Assembly (NCBI GenBank): GCA_965222995.1
Contig: OZ244977.1
Span: 3,534,001-3,598,000 of the forward strand
Source of the DNA: SB11 sp965222995
Lineage (GTDB): Bacteria; Bacteroidota; Bacteroidia; UBA8524
Direction of reading: 5' to 3'
DNA length: 64,000 bases
Numbering within the stretch: position 1 is the first letter of the stretch; every line of letters starts with the position of its first letter. The position numbers and the translations under genes are program-made. This document shows positions 53,499 to 61,664 of this stretch, piece after piece. The notes below the pieces were generated by a model. That model was not told the DNA's origin. It worked only from the letters and a program-made list of their open reading frames with translations, and searched no databases.

Positions 53499-53528
53499 CC
53501 CCTTGCTATACAAGAGGCTATTAAAAAA
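53494..53528. terminator. bidirectional terminator after the histidine kinase
   Basis: AATAGCC/GGCTATT with inner CCTTG/CAAG pairs, and A/T-rich flanks on both sides. It serves the kinase and the convergent 53532 gene. Confidence 0.75.
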
Positions 53529-53531
53529 GAG

Positions 53532-53918
53532 CTATTCAAGAATCACATTTATTGTTTGGGATGATCCTGTTACCGTAAAAGGTATTACTTCAGTGGTGTA
53601 ACCGGAAGCAGACACAATTAGATTATAACTGCCATTAGCTACGTTATTGAAGAAATAATGCCCACTGCTATCTGTACCAATTATATCAACTGACACCCCA
53701 AGCGTTGTTTTAATTTCTACACAGGCACGATGAATATCATTCCCTACATCATCTTGCACATTTCCACTTAACATTGGTTGAGGGTCTTCATTTTCCCCTT
53801 CATCACAGCCACTATAAATTACAACTGGTGTGGTAGACTTTTCCATACTATCGCCATGTCCAGAAAGAAAAAAACCTGAAAATATAGTTGGAATTATAAA
53901 TAAAATTAATTTTTTCAT
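53532..53918 (-). CDS. secreted carboxypeptidase-regulatory-like protein
   Basis: A 128-residue protein with a hydrophobic N-terminus (LILFIIPTIFSGFFLSG). The C-terminal 80 residues are a CarboxypepD_reg domain (GNVQDDVGNDIHRACVEIKT, DSSGHYFFNNVANGSYNLIV). Convergent with the kinase gene. Likely periplasmic or surface-located; the role is unknown. Confidence 0.75.
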   Translation of the reverse strand: MKKLILFIIPTIFSGFFLSGHGDSMEKSTTPVVIYSGCDEGENEDPQPMLSGNVQDDVGNDIHRACVEIKTTLGVSVDIIGTDSSGHYFFNNVANGSYNLIVSASGYTTEVIPFTVTGSSQTINVILE

Positions 53919-54404
53919 TTTTTAAAGAATTAAGAATTGAATACACCCGGAAACCGCACAATACTGCTATGCCTGCCGGGATTCACGGCTAGCTTATTAA
54001 ATCATCATGCAGAGTTGTGGGAGAAAATGACCAAAACAAATACTTGCCTTTTAAGATTATGTGACTCTCCCTGTCACACAAGTATTCAGCTTGGTCAAAG
54101 AGCGTTATGGACTGCCTCTTAACCGTTTCAACTTGGAATTACTCCAGAGCTTTCTAGCTCTATTCATAGTTAAAAGATGTTGCCGTAATGCTCTACTGTA
54201 AACAGCGCTGGTGTTGAACAACAATTCAAAATTCTCATTATTAATTGAGGTACCTTAACCTGTTACAAGTGCATTTTTACTGGCTGTATGGTATTATCAC
54301 GAGTTTTCCCGCAATGGAAAGGAATTGTAGCCTTATGGAGTATTTAAAAGCACCTAGGGAAGAATTTATTGGTCTAAAACTCTTTACCATATAGCTTGCT
54401 GCCG
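53919..54404. other. gene-poor interval
   Basis: No convincing gene was found in these 486 bases. A weak plus-strand frame at 54060-54203 (starting GTG) has protein-like content (QVFSLVKERYGLPLNRFN region) and could be a short remnant. A 61-residue plus-strand frame at 53937-54122 looks random. Confidence 0.5.
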
Positions 54405-55172
54405 ATGACAATTAATGCCTTTCATGTAAAAGCCCTTATTGAACAGTTAGCTGAAGTAACAGACCAATCACTAGATTACTATGGGTTTGGAAGGATGTGT
54501 GAAGCTATTCCTCAAGACAAAATCAGCCAGAAGTATTTAGATGATCTCTATAGAAACATGAGGAATAAGCTACATAGTGGAATAACATTAGTTCGTCCCA
54601 GCAGACATCACCTTGATATAATTGCCAGTTATTTAGGATTTAAAAACTTTGAACAATTCTCTATCTCTTGTCAGAAAAAAGTTCCTGAAATCTTAAAAGC
54701 CTGCCTAGGTACTTGGTGGAGTTATGTTAGAGCAAATTCTGGGGATTTTATATTAAGAGCTCCTGTTAAAATCTATATGGATGAACAAACTCAAAACATT
54801 CACATGATTTTACATGGAAATGAAAATAAGTTTCAAGGTTCTATAGAGTTAAAAGGAACTTGTCTTTTTGCTTATATAAAATCAGGAGCTGACAAACAAT
54901 TTGTAATTACATTAAAACTAGGAGTCTCAAAAAATATATCTGTATTGAAAGGGGTGTTTTGTGGGATTTCATCATCAGGTATCCCTATTGCTGGTCGTGA
55001 AGTATTTATTAAGGAAACCTCTAATTCCTTTAATGGTATGAAATGGCAAAGATTTACTATCGATGACAATAGGCTTGACCCTGCAATACGCCACTACTTT
55101 TCTGAACATGCGACTAATTGCCTCAAAATATCAGAACCTTCCTTTTTTGACATGAATGATTTACTTAATTAA
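54405..55172 (+). CDS. hypothetical protein with N-terminal HTH-like module
   Basis: A 255-residue protein starting at ATG 54405. The first ~75 residues resemble a helical N-terminal module widespread in Bacteroidota: FGRMCEAIPQDKISQKYLDD, then RHHLDIIASYLGFKNFEQF. The rest is beta-rich (GSIELKGTCLFAYI) with no recognised fold. It is 8 bases upstream of the next lipoprotein gene. Confidence 0.7.
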   Translation: MTINAFHVKALIEQLAEVTDQSLDYYGFGRMCEAIPQDKISQKYLDDLYRNMRNKLHSGITLVRPSRHHLDIIASYLGFKNFEQFSISCQKKVPEILKACLGTWWSYVRANSGDFILRAPVKIYMDEQTQNIHMILHGNENKFQGSIELKGTCLFAYIKSGADKQFVITLKLGVSKNISVLKGVFCGISSSGIPIAGREVFIKETSNSFNGMKWQRFTIDDNRLDPAIRHYFSEHATNCLKISEPSFFDMNDLLN

Positions 55173-55180
55173 ATATCCTT

Positions 55181-55384
55181 ATGAAAATTAAACTCTTATT
55201 ATTAGCATTTTTATTTAGTACAACTTTAATTCAAAGTTGTTCAAAAGAAGACCCGAATGTTGATTGTCAAAATGACCAATCAAAAAGACGTGGGGCTGTT
55301 TGCAAAGATGGAACTGAAACAACAGTAACTGGTTCAGGTGCCTGTTCTGGTCATGGTGGAGTTGACTATTGGCTTTGTAAATGA
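55181..55384 (+). CDS. small DUF3761-like lipoprotein
   Basis: A 67-residue protein with a lipobox (LFSTTLIQSC). The C-terminal sequence GAVCKDGTETTVTGSGACSG then HGGVDYWLC matches the DUF3761 pattern of paired Cys and HGG. Probably a small envelope protein. Confidence 0.78.
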   Translation: MKIKLLLLAFLFSTTLIQSCSKEDPNVDCQNDQSKRRGAVCKDGTETTVTGSGACSGHGGVDYWLCK

Positions 55385-55389
55385 ATTTA

Positions 55390-55469
55390 GCGGGGTTCGG
55401 GGTGCAACCCCGCAAGATAGCATGTTCCTTCGGGTAAAGAAACTGTCACGGAGGGACATGCTATCTTGC
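55390..55469. repeat. double hairpin in the intergenic region
   Basis: Hairpin 1: GCGGGGTT/AACCCCGC (55390-55413). Hairpin 2: an 18-bp stem, 55412-55429 against 55452-55469, with one wobble and a 22-base loop. They touch end to end. Could be a transfer-origin-like structure, a terminator pair or a mobile palindrome. The rest of 55470-55747 contains a low-confidence minus-strand frame (stop near 55509). Confidence 0.55.
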
Positions 55470-55731
55470 TTAAACTAAAAATCCTATTCTATAAAATGAA
55501 TATAAATTTCAATTATAACCTTTCCCACTTTCTTCAAAAGTATAAATAACACTATTAATTTGGTGAATTTGAACAACCAAAACAGGCGTTGCTCTCTTAA
55601 AATAAGTCTCTTTGTAAAATTGCCTTTCATTTTGATTTTCAGAAGTTTGTGTAACTTTAGCATAATTTTTTTGTGCTAAAGGGTTTTGGACATCAAAAAG
55701 GGCTTGTACTAAAAATATTCCAGCTTTAAAT

Positions 55732-55761
55732 AAAAAAAGAAAGGTGTTTATTGCACCTTTC
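55732..55761 (-). terminator. terminator overlapping the DUF2958 stop, copy 2
   Basis: GAAAGGTG pairs with CACCTTTC, with a minus-strand T-run. Almost the same as the hairpin at 45119. Confidence 0.75.
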
Positions 55762-56056
55762 CTGATTTGACTTCTGAAAGCCGACACTCTTTAAAATGTA
55801 TATCCCGCTCTATAGTTAATCCGAGTGGCAAATTGATACTCTCCAGTTCGGTAACTGAAAAGTCGCCTAATTCGTCATATCCTAATCCTGTTACATACCC
55901 GAAACAAATACTTGTGGTAGGGTCGTAACTAATGGCATACCATGTGCCTCTTCCGCAAGGGTTGAAGAATTTGGCTACGATTATTGGGTCGCTTGCTTCT
56001 TCTTGATTGCCTATTTGGGCAAAGCGTTCTTTTAATTGTTGAGTGATAAGTTTCAT
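55748..56056 (-). CDS. DUF2958 protein, copy 2
   Basis: A 102-residue paralogue of the protein at 45134, with FFNPCGRGTWYAISYDPTTS and GYVTGLGYDELGDFSVTELE. It lies downstream of the mobilisation operon, on the same strand. Function unknown. Confidence 0.87.
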   Translation of the reverse strand: MKLITQQLKERFAQIGNQEEASDPIIVAKFFNPCGRGTWYAISYDPTTSICFGYVTGLGYDELGDFSVTELESINLPLGLTIERDIHFKECRLSEVKSGKVQ

Positions 56057-56230
56057 AATAGATGTTTAATGATGAGTGAATACGGTTTGACTTATCACTT
56101 GGAAGTATCGCTTTGTGAGGCACATGAGAAGTGTGCCGATATGGTATTATAAAGGTGGAAACTTTCGGGTAGAGTATATATGAATGAAATAAAGTTTTTC
56201 TAAAAAGTTATTTTTACACTATTTGCTCAC

Positions 56231-57457
56231 TTAAAAATCAATATCTCTATCCTCATCCAACTCCTTTTCTTCAACACGTTCTTCTCTCAATTCTTCCAAG
56301 TCATCGGTTAAGTCAATATCCTCTTCCCTTTCAGGGTCATTAGTTATGTCTTTATCCTCCACAGGGTTATCTTTTTCAAGGTTAGAAAATCTTTCTACCT
56401 CCACCTCTAAGGATAGTTCTTCTGCTCTTTCCGTAAGCCTTGATTGCCTTTCCTCTACCTCTTCAAATGCTTTTTGAAGTTCAGGAGTAGATTCGTATTC
56501 AAGTTGAACAATCAGTTTGTGCTTTTCTTCTTCTAATTCATCTAACGTATTATAGAGGTCTTGTAGTTTACATTTATTAAAGGAGATTGCCGCTTCTTCA
56601 AAGTCAAGCAATCGGTCTTTTTGAGGGGTAGCTTGTCTCAGCAATTGGATTTCATCTAAAGTTTGTTGTTCTTTTTTCATGTCTTTAGTGGTTATAGGTA
56701 AATCGCTAATGGTTATACCTAAGCGATTAAATCTGAATTTATACTTATCATATACAATCCCTTGTGGTACACCACTCTTTCTTTCGTAGTGGTGTAGCCC
56801 TTGCTCTTGCAACAGAGCCAAAAACTCACTTTGAGATTTAGCTTGTTGGAAACAAGCAGTTATGGTTTGTTGTATTTCTTGCTTAATGGTATTTCTGTCA
56901 GTACGTTGGGCTATTTGAAACTCCTTATTAGTCAGATAAGGTCTATTCGCCCCATGATCACAAGTACTATTCTCTATTTCAGGGTATTTTGTTTTATGGT
57001 ACTCCTGCATAGTGAGTTTAAGCTCCCGTAAACTTTCATGGGTTAATCTATGCGCTTTACCCGTTCTGAACTTCACTCCACTTACCATAAAGTGGATGTG
57101 CTTATGGTGTGTATCGGTGCTGTGGACTGCACCGACATACATACCTTCAATACCCCTTTGCTTAATATACTCTTGAGCTATATCTAACAGCTTTGCATTT
57201 GAAATTTCCTGTTTATCAAGTTTTCCAAAGCTCAAGATTTCATGGTAGAGTAGGATATTTCCTTTTCTTGGATACTGACGTAAGGCTTCGTTGCTCATAA
57301 ACTCTTTTACATAGCCTTGTATATCCCGTTCTTTAGAACGTAGGTTGTGAGTAATGATAGGCGGAGGTTCCCCTTCTTTGTCCTTGCCTTCTTGTAAAAT
57401 GTATTGAATAAGGCTTTGGTAAGAGGGGCTATGCCTTGTAAGAATTTTTAAAATCAC
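56231..57457 (-). CDS. MobA-type relaxase (HUH)
   Basis: A 408-residue relaxase; GTG at 57457 gives the usual start (VILKILTRHSPSYQSLIQYI), while the open frame goes further. Key motifs are LLYHEILSF near residue 68-76 and the HUH motif DTHHKHIHFMVSG (His118, His120, His122). The second half is a charged coiled-coil tail ending in an acidic stretch. It nicks oriT and starts conjugal transfer. Overlaps MobC by 29 bases. Confidence 0.92.
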   Translation of the reverse strand: MILKILTRHSPSYQSLIQYILQEGKDKEGEPPPIITHNLRSKERDIQGYVKEFMSNEALRQYPRKGNILLYHEILSFGKLDKQEISNAKLLDIAQEYIKQRGIEGMYVGAVHSTDTHHKHIHFMVSGVKFRTGKAHRLTHESLRELKLTMQEYHKTKYPEIENSTCDHGANRPYLTNKEFQIAQRTDRNTIKQEIQQTITACFQQAKSQSEFLALLQEQGLHHYERKSGVPQGIVYDKYKFRFNRLGITISDLPITTKDMKKEQQTLDEIQLLRQATPQKDRLLDFEEAAISFNKCKLQDLYNTLDELEEEKHKLIVQLEYESTPELQKAFEEVEERQSRLTERAEELSLEVEVERFSNLEKDNPVEDKDITNDPEREEDIDLTDDLEELREERVEEKELDEDRDIDF

Positions 57458-57875
57458 TTGTAAACAGATAATTAAGCAATAGTTGCTCTGCTTTTTCAAT
57501 CAGTATGGTATAGTCTTCCTTCGGAAATTGTGTTACCAAATGAATGGCTACTATTGAGATGTTTTGTAACACTTGAAGCAGTATGTCTCTGTTGGGAATA
57601 AAAGCGTTGCCTTCAGAATGGGATAATAATAGTTGCCTTGCAAGTGTAGTAGGTTTTAGTCCCGCCTTTTCAGCTACTTGCTGTATGGCTTGATATTCTT
57701 TAATGGTAAAAGAGGGGCGTATCTCTTTCTGTTTTTTTCTGCTCCTTTTCCAAGCCTTTTTATATAACCGTCTATATTCCTTTTTGGCTTCGGTGATTTC
57801 TTCCTCTGTACCATTTGGTATTACCCCCTTCTCAAACAAAAACTTCCACAATGCCTTACTTCTCACCTTTTTCAT
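57429..57875 (-). CDS. MobC-type relaxosome accessory protein
   Basis: A 148-residue protein starting MKKVRSKALWKFLFEKGVIP (ATG 57875; the open frame upstream lies inside the TraG gene). Contains RPSFTIKEYQAIQQVAEKAG then LKPTTLARQLLLSHSEG, a ribbon-helix-helix-like region of MobC proteins. It overlaps both TraG (20 bases) and the relaxase, showing a single operon. Confidence 0.85.
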   Translation of the reverse strand: MKKVRSKALWKFLFEKGVIPNGTEEEITEAKKEYRRLYKKAWKRSRKKQKEIRPSFTIKEYQAIQQVAEKAGLKPTTLARQLLLSHSEGNAFIPNRDILLQVLQNISIVAIHLVTQFPKEDYTILIEKAEQLLLNYLFTSDFKNSYKA

Positions 57876-59367
57876 CACGTTTGGGTTTTGGTGGGGTATT
57901 GTTTGGTTTAGCTTTGGGTGTTGCCTTTCTGATAGGCAGTAACGGTACAGGCATATCAGGTACATACTGCACAAAAGGTTTTGGAGGCAGAGCCGTTAGC
58001 TTCTTGTATTTGAAAGACTTGTAATAGGGGGAAGAATAGCCTTTGATAATAGGGTGGTTGCCCGAAAGTATTAACGTTCTGTTTTCTTTTAAACGTCTGG
58101 CTTCATCAATAGTAACCAAACTTTTAACTACCTCTTTCCCCTCTTTGTTCTTCACTGTTGTTTTACCACTCAACACCTCTATTTCTTTCAACGTTTGCAA
58201 GTCACTCGTACCCGGCAAAAACAATTTAGTTACACAATTCGCAAAAATATTTTGAGCGTCTTCCCCATATTGGGATTTTAAGTTTTGCAATGATTGTACT
58301 GCGATATAGTTTGAAACTTGGTGTTTTCTGGTATTACTGATATAGATAGGTAAACCTTCTATATATAAACTACTCGCTTCCTCCATTATGATATGTATAG
58401 GTAGTTCACCTTTTTTAGGTAAGTGGTCTAATAGGTAGGTATAGAGTTGAGTAAAGAAAATGCTTTGCAGGGTGGAGATAAATTTCATGTCCCCTATTTT
58501 ATTATGCAAAAAGATAATGGTCGGTGTTGTTCGTAATGCTTCCAGTTGAATATGGTCTATTGCAGTTACTCTCACTATTTCTTCACTTTCAAAGATTTGT
58601 AAAGCAGCAGTCGCAGACGCTACAATATTTTGCCTTGTTTTCTCCGGCATAGCTACCATAGCTTTATAGTCCAAAAGCAACTGCTCGTCTTTACTTTGCA
58701 CCACCATATAATCGGTGGTTTTTGGCTCTGCTGAAAACAGCTTTACCGTATGTAATACATTCGTCATATTACGATAGGGTTCCGATTGATAGAGGACAAT
58801 TCTGATACAGATTGAAAGTAAAGCCCTTGTTTGTAGTCCCCAAAATGGATCATTGCCTTTGCCACTTTCAAGGGTGGCTCTGACTAATAAATCGGCTATC
58901 TTATTAATATCCTGTTTACTTTTGACACGGCTAAGAAAATTATATCCAAAACTGACCTTGCTATCCGAAAAGTTGATGATTTTTAGTTTAAAAAACTGCG
59001 ATAAATAGCCTGATGTTTTGGCATATATCTCACCACTAGGGTCGTTTATGATAATGGAACAGTTTTTTAAGAGTAGGAGCTGTTTAATTATAAATCGTGT
59101 GGTTTTACCCGCCCCTGTGGGGGCGCACAACATCAGGTTTTCAAACGATTTGCGGAGGGTTAGCCTGCGGTGTTTGCTGATTAAAAAACCTTTGTTAAAA
59201 CGACTGGCTATATCAGTTTCTTTGCCGAAGGTAGCAGTATGGGCTTTGGGGGTTTTCAGAGTATCCCAAAGGGTAGTGAGGGTGTCGGTAAAGACTTCCC
59301 ATAAGAATAGGAGTGCTTGGGCAAGGAGCTTCCCTGCCTCGTGTACAATGAGGATAAGAGTGTTCAT
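57856..59367 (-). CDS. VirD4/TraG-type coupling protein
   Basis: A 503-residue T4CP. The N-terminus has a hydrophobic anchor (HEAGKLLAQALLFLWEVF). Walker A is CAPTGAGKTTRFIIKQLLLL, Walker B includes IIMEEASSLYI-like sequence with the TraG motif SNTRKHQVSNYIAVQSLQNL. It couples the relaxosome to a secretion channel. Overlaps MobC. Confidence 0.93.
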   Translation of the reverse strand: MNTLILIVHEAGKLLAQALLFLWEVFTDTLTTLWDTLKTPKAHTATFGKETDIASRFNKGFLISKHRRLTLRKSFENLMLCAPTGAGKTTRFIIKQLLLLKNCSIIINDPSGEIYAKTSGYLSQFFKLKIINFSDSKVSFGYNFLSRVKSKQDINKIADLLVRATLESGKGNDPFWGLQTRALLSICIRIVLYQSEPYRNMTNVLHTVKLFSAEPKTTDYMVVQSKDEQLLLDYKAMVAMPEKTRQNIVASATAALQIFESEEIVRVTAIDHIQLEALRTTPTIIFLHNKIGDMKFISTLQSIFFTQLYTYLLDHLPKKGELPIHIIMEEASSLYIEGLPIYISNTRKHQVSNYIAVQSLQNLKSQYGEDAQNIFANCVTKLFLPGTSDLQTLKEIEVLSGKTTVKNKEGKEVVKSLVTIDEARRLKENRTLILSGNHPIIKGYSSPYYKSFKYKKLTALPPKPFVQYVPDMPVPLLPIRKATPKAKPNNTPPKPKRDEKGEK

Positions 59368-59370
59368 ACT

Positions 59371-59589
59371 ATGTGGGGTTTAAATAGTGGTGAAAAGGGG
59401 TGGCTATTTTTGGGTAAACCACCCTTTAAAGATTTTTATGAAATACAGAAAGAGTGTGCCGATGTATTCGCACAAATGAAAGAGGGTGTAAAAGATGGAT
59501 TTGATAAGAAAGGCAATGAGTTGCATAGGTGTAGTATTAAAGGTTTACTATGTACTTCCCCGCTTAGTTACTGCGAGGCACTAAGTTGA
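59371..59589 (+). CDS. possible small plus-strand protein
   Basis: A 72-residue frame, ATG 59371, starting MWGLNSGEKGWLFLGKPPFK. It sits in the 200-base gap between two minus-strand genes, and its end overlaps the lipoprotein gene by 22 bases. EIQKECADVFAQMKEGVKDG looks protein-like. It could be chance; only comparison would tell. Confidence 0.35.
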   Translation: MWGLNSGEKGWLFLGKPPFKDFYEIQKECADVFAQMKEGVKDGFDKKGNELHRCSIKGLLCTSPLSYCEALS

Positions 59590-60296
59590 ACTGTGGCATG
59601 GTACTGTTCTAACAGGTGGGTATAAAAAGTAGCTACGGTATGGTAGCGTCCATTGTCTTCTGCATTATCGGGATAATACAATAAGTATATGGTGATACCT
59701 GTTAAGTCGGGTAGTTGCTCTTCTTGTTGTAATTGCTCTGCTACTCTATCGGGATGAGTGATGAGTTGTTCATAGGTTGCTTTATCATAAAAGGATACAC
59801 CATTGGGGTTATTTTCCATGAGGTTGCTGTAGATATAGAGGGTGCGTTTAGTAGCTCTGCTCTGTGATAGCTGTTGCAAGTGCTTAGAAATAGGGGTAAA
59901 AACGAGCGAATGATTTTTAGTGCTGGATACACTCGGTGGTAATGCTACTATGGCACTATCTATATGACCAATGAAGGTATTTACTTTTGCCCGTCGGATA
60001 TGCGGGTTACTCATCAGGGGTGTTGCTTCTTCTATGGTAAAGGTTTTTTGAGGGTTGTTGTAATAGTCTGTTATGGTACTTAGGGTAATAGTTTTGGCTG
60101 CCCATAGGGTATTCTCTATATCCAGTTGGGTATGCACATAAGCCGTATCTATAAATAACTCTAAGGGGTCGGTTATATCTACTAACCAGATTTGTTCGGT
60201 ACTATGGTGTTTGGTAGTACTCTCTTGGGTACACCCTGCTATAAGTAGCAGGGTACTAAGTACCAGTAGTGTGTTAAAGATTTTTTGTGTTTTCAT
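59568..60296 (-). CDS. element-encoded lipoprotein
   Basis: A 242-residue lipoprotein (lipobox LLLIAGC). The body has a WLVDITDPLELFIDTAYV start and an alpha-beta pattern (SLVFTPISKHLQQLSQ, GITIYLLYYPDNA) consistent with a von Willebrand A-like or related fold. It is in the mobilisation operon, overlapping the next gene upstream by 23 bases. May be a surface or pilus-associated protein. Confidence 0.72.
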   Translation of the reverse strand: MKTQKIFNTLLVLSTLLLIAGCTQESTTKHHSTEQIWLVDITDPLELFIDTAYVHTQLDIENTLWAAKTITLSTITDYYNNPQKTFTIEEATPLMSNPHIRRAKVNTFIGHIDSAIVALPPSVSSTKNHSLVFTPISKHLQQLSQSRATKRTLYIYSNLMENNPNGVSFYDKATYEQLITHPDRVAEQLQQEEQLPDLTGITIYLLYYPDNAEDNGRYHTVATFYTHLLEQYHATVQLSASQ

Positions 60297-61362
60297 GGTT
60301 GTTGGGGTTATTGGTGTGGCTATCGAACAGGGGTAAAAAATGGGTGCGAAATTGAAAGTCTATGTTTTGGGTATAGCAATCACTGGGTTGGTCTCGGTGT
60401 TTTTTGTTGGTGCTGATATATAAAGCAATACACTCTTGGCAGGTGTTGAGAATAAAGTTTTCATTCATACCTCCTTCTTCAAGGGTGGCGACACTTAATC
60501 CTTCTTGGGTAGTTTTTTGTTGTCGCAACTCTGCTATTTGTTGTTCTAAAGTAATAAAGGTGTGTGCTGCTTTTTCTGCTTCTTGTTTGAGATAGTCATA
60601 TTGTGCTATGGCTTCTTTTTCGGCTGTGGTTATGGGTAGGTAGAAGTATGACAATAAGGTGGCTGATACCAGAAGTAATAATGAAAGTACGGCAAAGGGT
60701 ACGGCACTGTGGGGATACTGGGTATGTGCTGTTAAATAGTTCGCCCGTTCTTGCCCCAAATAGGCAAAGGCTATGGTGAATAATATTAGTAGTATTGCAA
60801 TAAGTATTTTCTTATGTCTGGGATTAGGTAGCAAATAGATAAGTTTTGGTGTCATGTGCGCAATGAGACCAAACAGGATCGCAAACAAGGGGGATAGGAT
60901 ATAGCTTTCCAGTTGGGTAAAACCCCAGCTTTCAAAGAGGTTAATACTGAACGGGGCTTCAAATAAGCAGAGGATTACTATTACCCACGTTGCCCATTTC
61001 CTGCTGTGGTATTTTGGGGGCGCTAGGGTGTTTTTAAGGGTGCTTGCGGTTTGATTTTTGTGTTGCTCTGCTTCGCCTTTTTTATGCAGCAGGTTTTTAA
61101 TGTTTTTTTCTGCCGCTTTATTATTGCTTATAGTACTATGCAATGTACTTTGGGGTTTTAACGCTCCTGCTTGTTTATCTATTAGAGACTGGCAAGTGGT
61201 ATGGATAAAGCTAATATGGTCTTGTAGCCTATCGCCTGTAAGGGCTGGGTTGCCTGTTTCTGCGTCTGTTTTGGCTGTGTGCTTGGTGTGTTCACGCAAG
61301 TTTTGTAGCTCGTTGTTGAGTGCTGTTGTGAATGGGGTTTGGGGTTTAATGATTGTGGTCAT
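60274..61362 (-). CDS. element-encoded membrane protein
   Basis: A 362-residue protein starting MTTIIKPQTPFTTALNNELQ (ATG 61362). It has four hydrophobic segments in the middle (e.g. SYILSPLFAILFGLIAHM, LSLLLLVSATLLSYFYL) and long helical ends (KEAIAQYDYLKQEAEKAAHT). It is the first gene of the minus-strand mobilisation operon. The role is unknown. Confidence 0.72.
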   Translation of the reverse strand: MTTIIKPQTPFTTALNNELQNLREHTKHTAKTDAETGNPALTGDRLQDHISFIHTTCQSLIDKQAGALKPQSTLHSTISNNKAAEKNIKNLLHKKGEAEQHKNQTASTLKNTLAPPKYHSRKWATWVIVILCLFEAPFSINLFESWGFTQLESYILSPLFAILFGLIAHMTPKLIYLLPNPRHKKILIAILLILFTIAFAYLGQERANYLTAHTQYPHSAVPFAVLSLLLLVSATLLSYFYLPITTAEKEAIAQYDYLKQEAEKAAHTFITLEQQIAELRQQKTTQEGLSVATLEEGGMNENFILNTCQECIALYISTNKKHRDQPSDCYTQNIDFQFRTHFLPLFDSHTNNPNNHENTKNL

Positions 61363-61634
61363 ATTATTAGTTTTTATGTTTAGTCTTAATAGAAGGGCTG
61401 ACACCCGCCTCATTCAAGGAGCCAGCCCTATGGGATTACAGAAAATGTCTTCCCGGTGTTTTTCGCACTCTCATTGAACCTTTAATATTTTGGCTATATA
61501 TCTCCACGGAACCTTCATTTTTCATATTTTTGAGTATTGTGCTGGTTATCAGTTGCATATATTCTGAAGCAAAGGTTGGATTTACATTGTGGCTAACAGG
61601 ATTTTAAAACGCTATTTTTCAGCTATAATTCCGC

Positions 61635-61642
61635 TATTTTTG
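61635..61642 (+). promoter_or_regulatory. -7 element TATTTTTG
   Basis: A TAnnTTTG match 22 bases before the TPR gene start. No clear -33 TTG. Confidence 0.4.
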
Positions 61643-61664
61643 ATACAGTACAGTCAATTGGGTT

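Noticed and set aside
53937..54122. Plus-strand 61-residue frame
   Set aside because: Composition looks random (many Cys/Leu/His), with no start signal and no coupling.
55509..55787. Minus-strand 92-residue frame
   Set aside because: Its start (GTG) is inside the DUF2958 gene and no better start exists; possible remnant but not supported.
59018..59383. Plus-strand 121-residue frame
   Set aside because: It lies opposite the TraG Walker A region and is a shadow frame.
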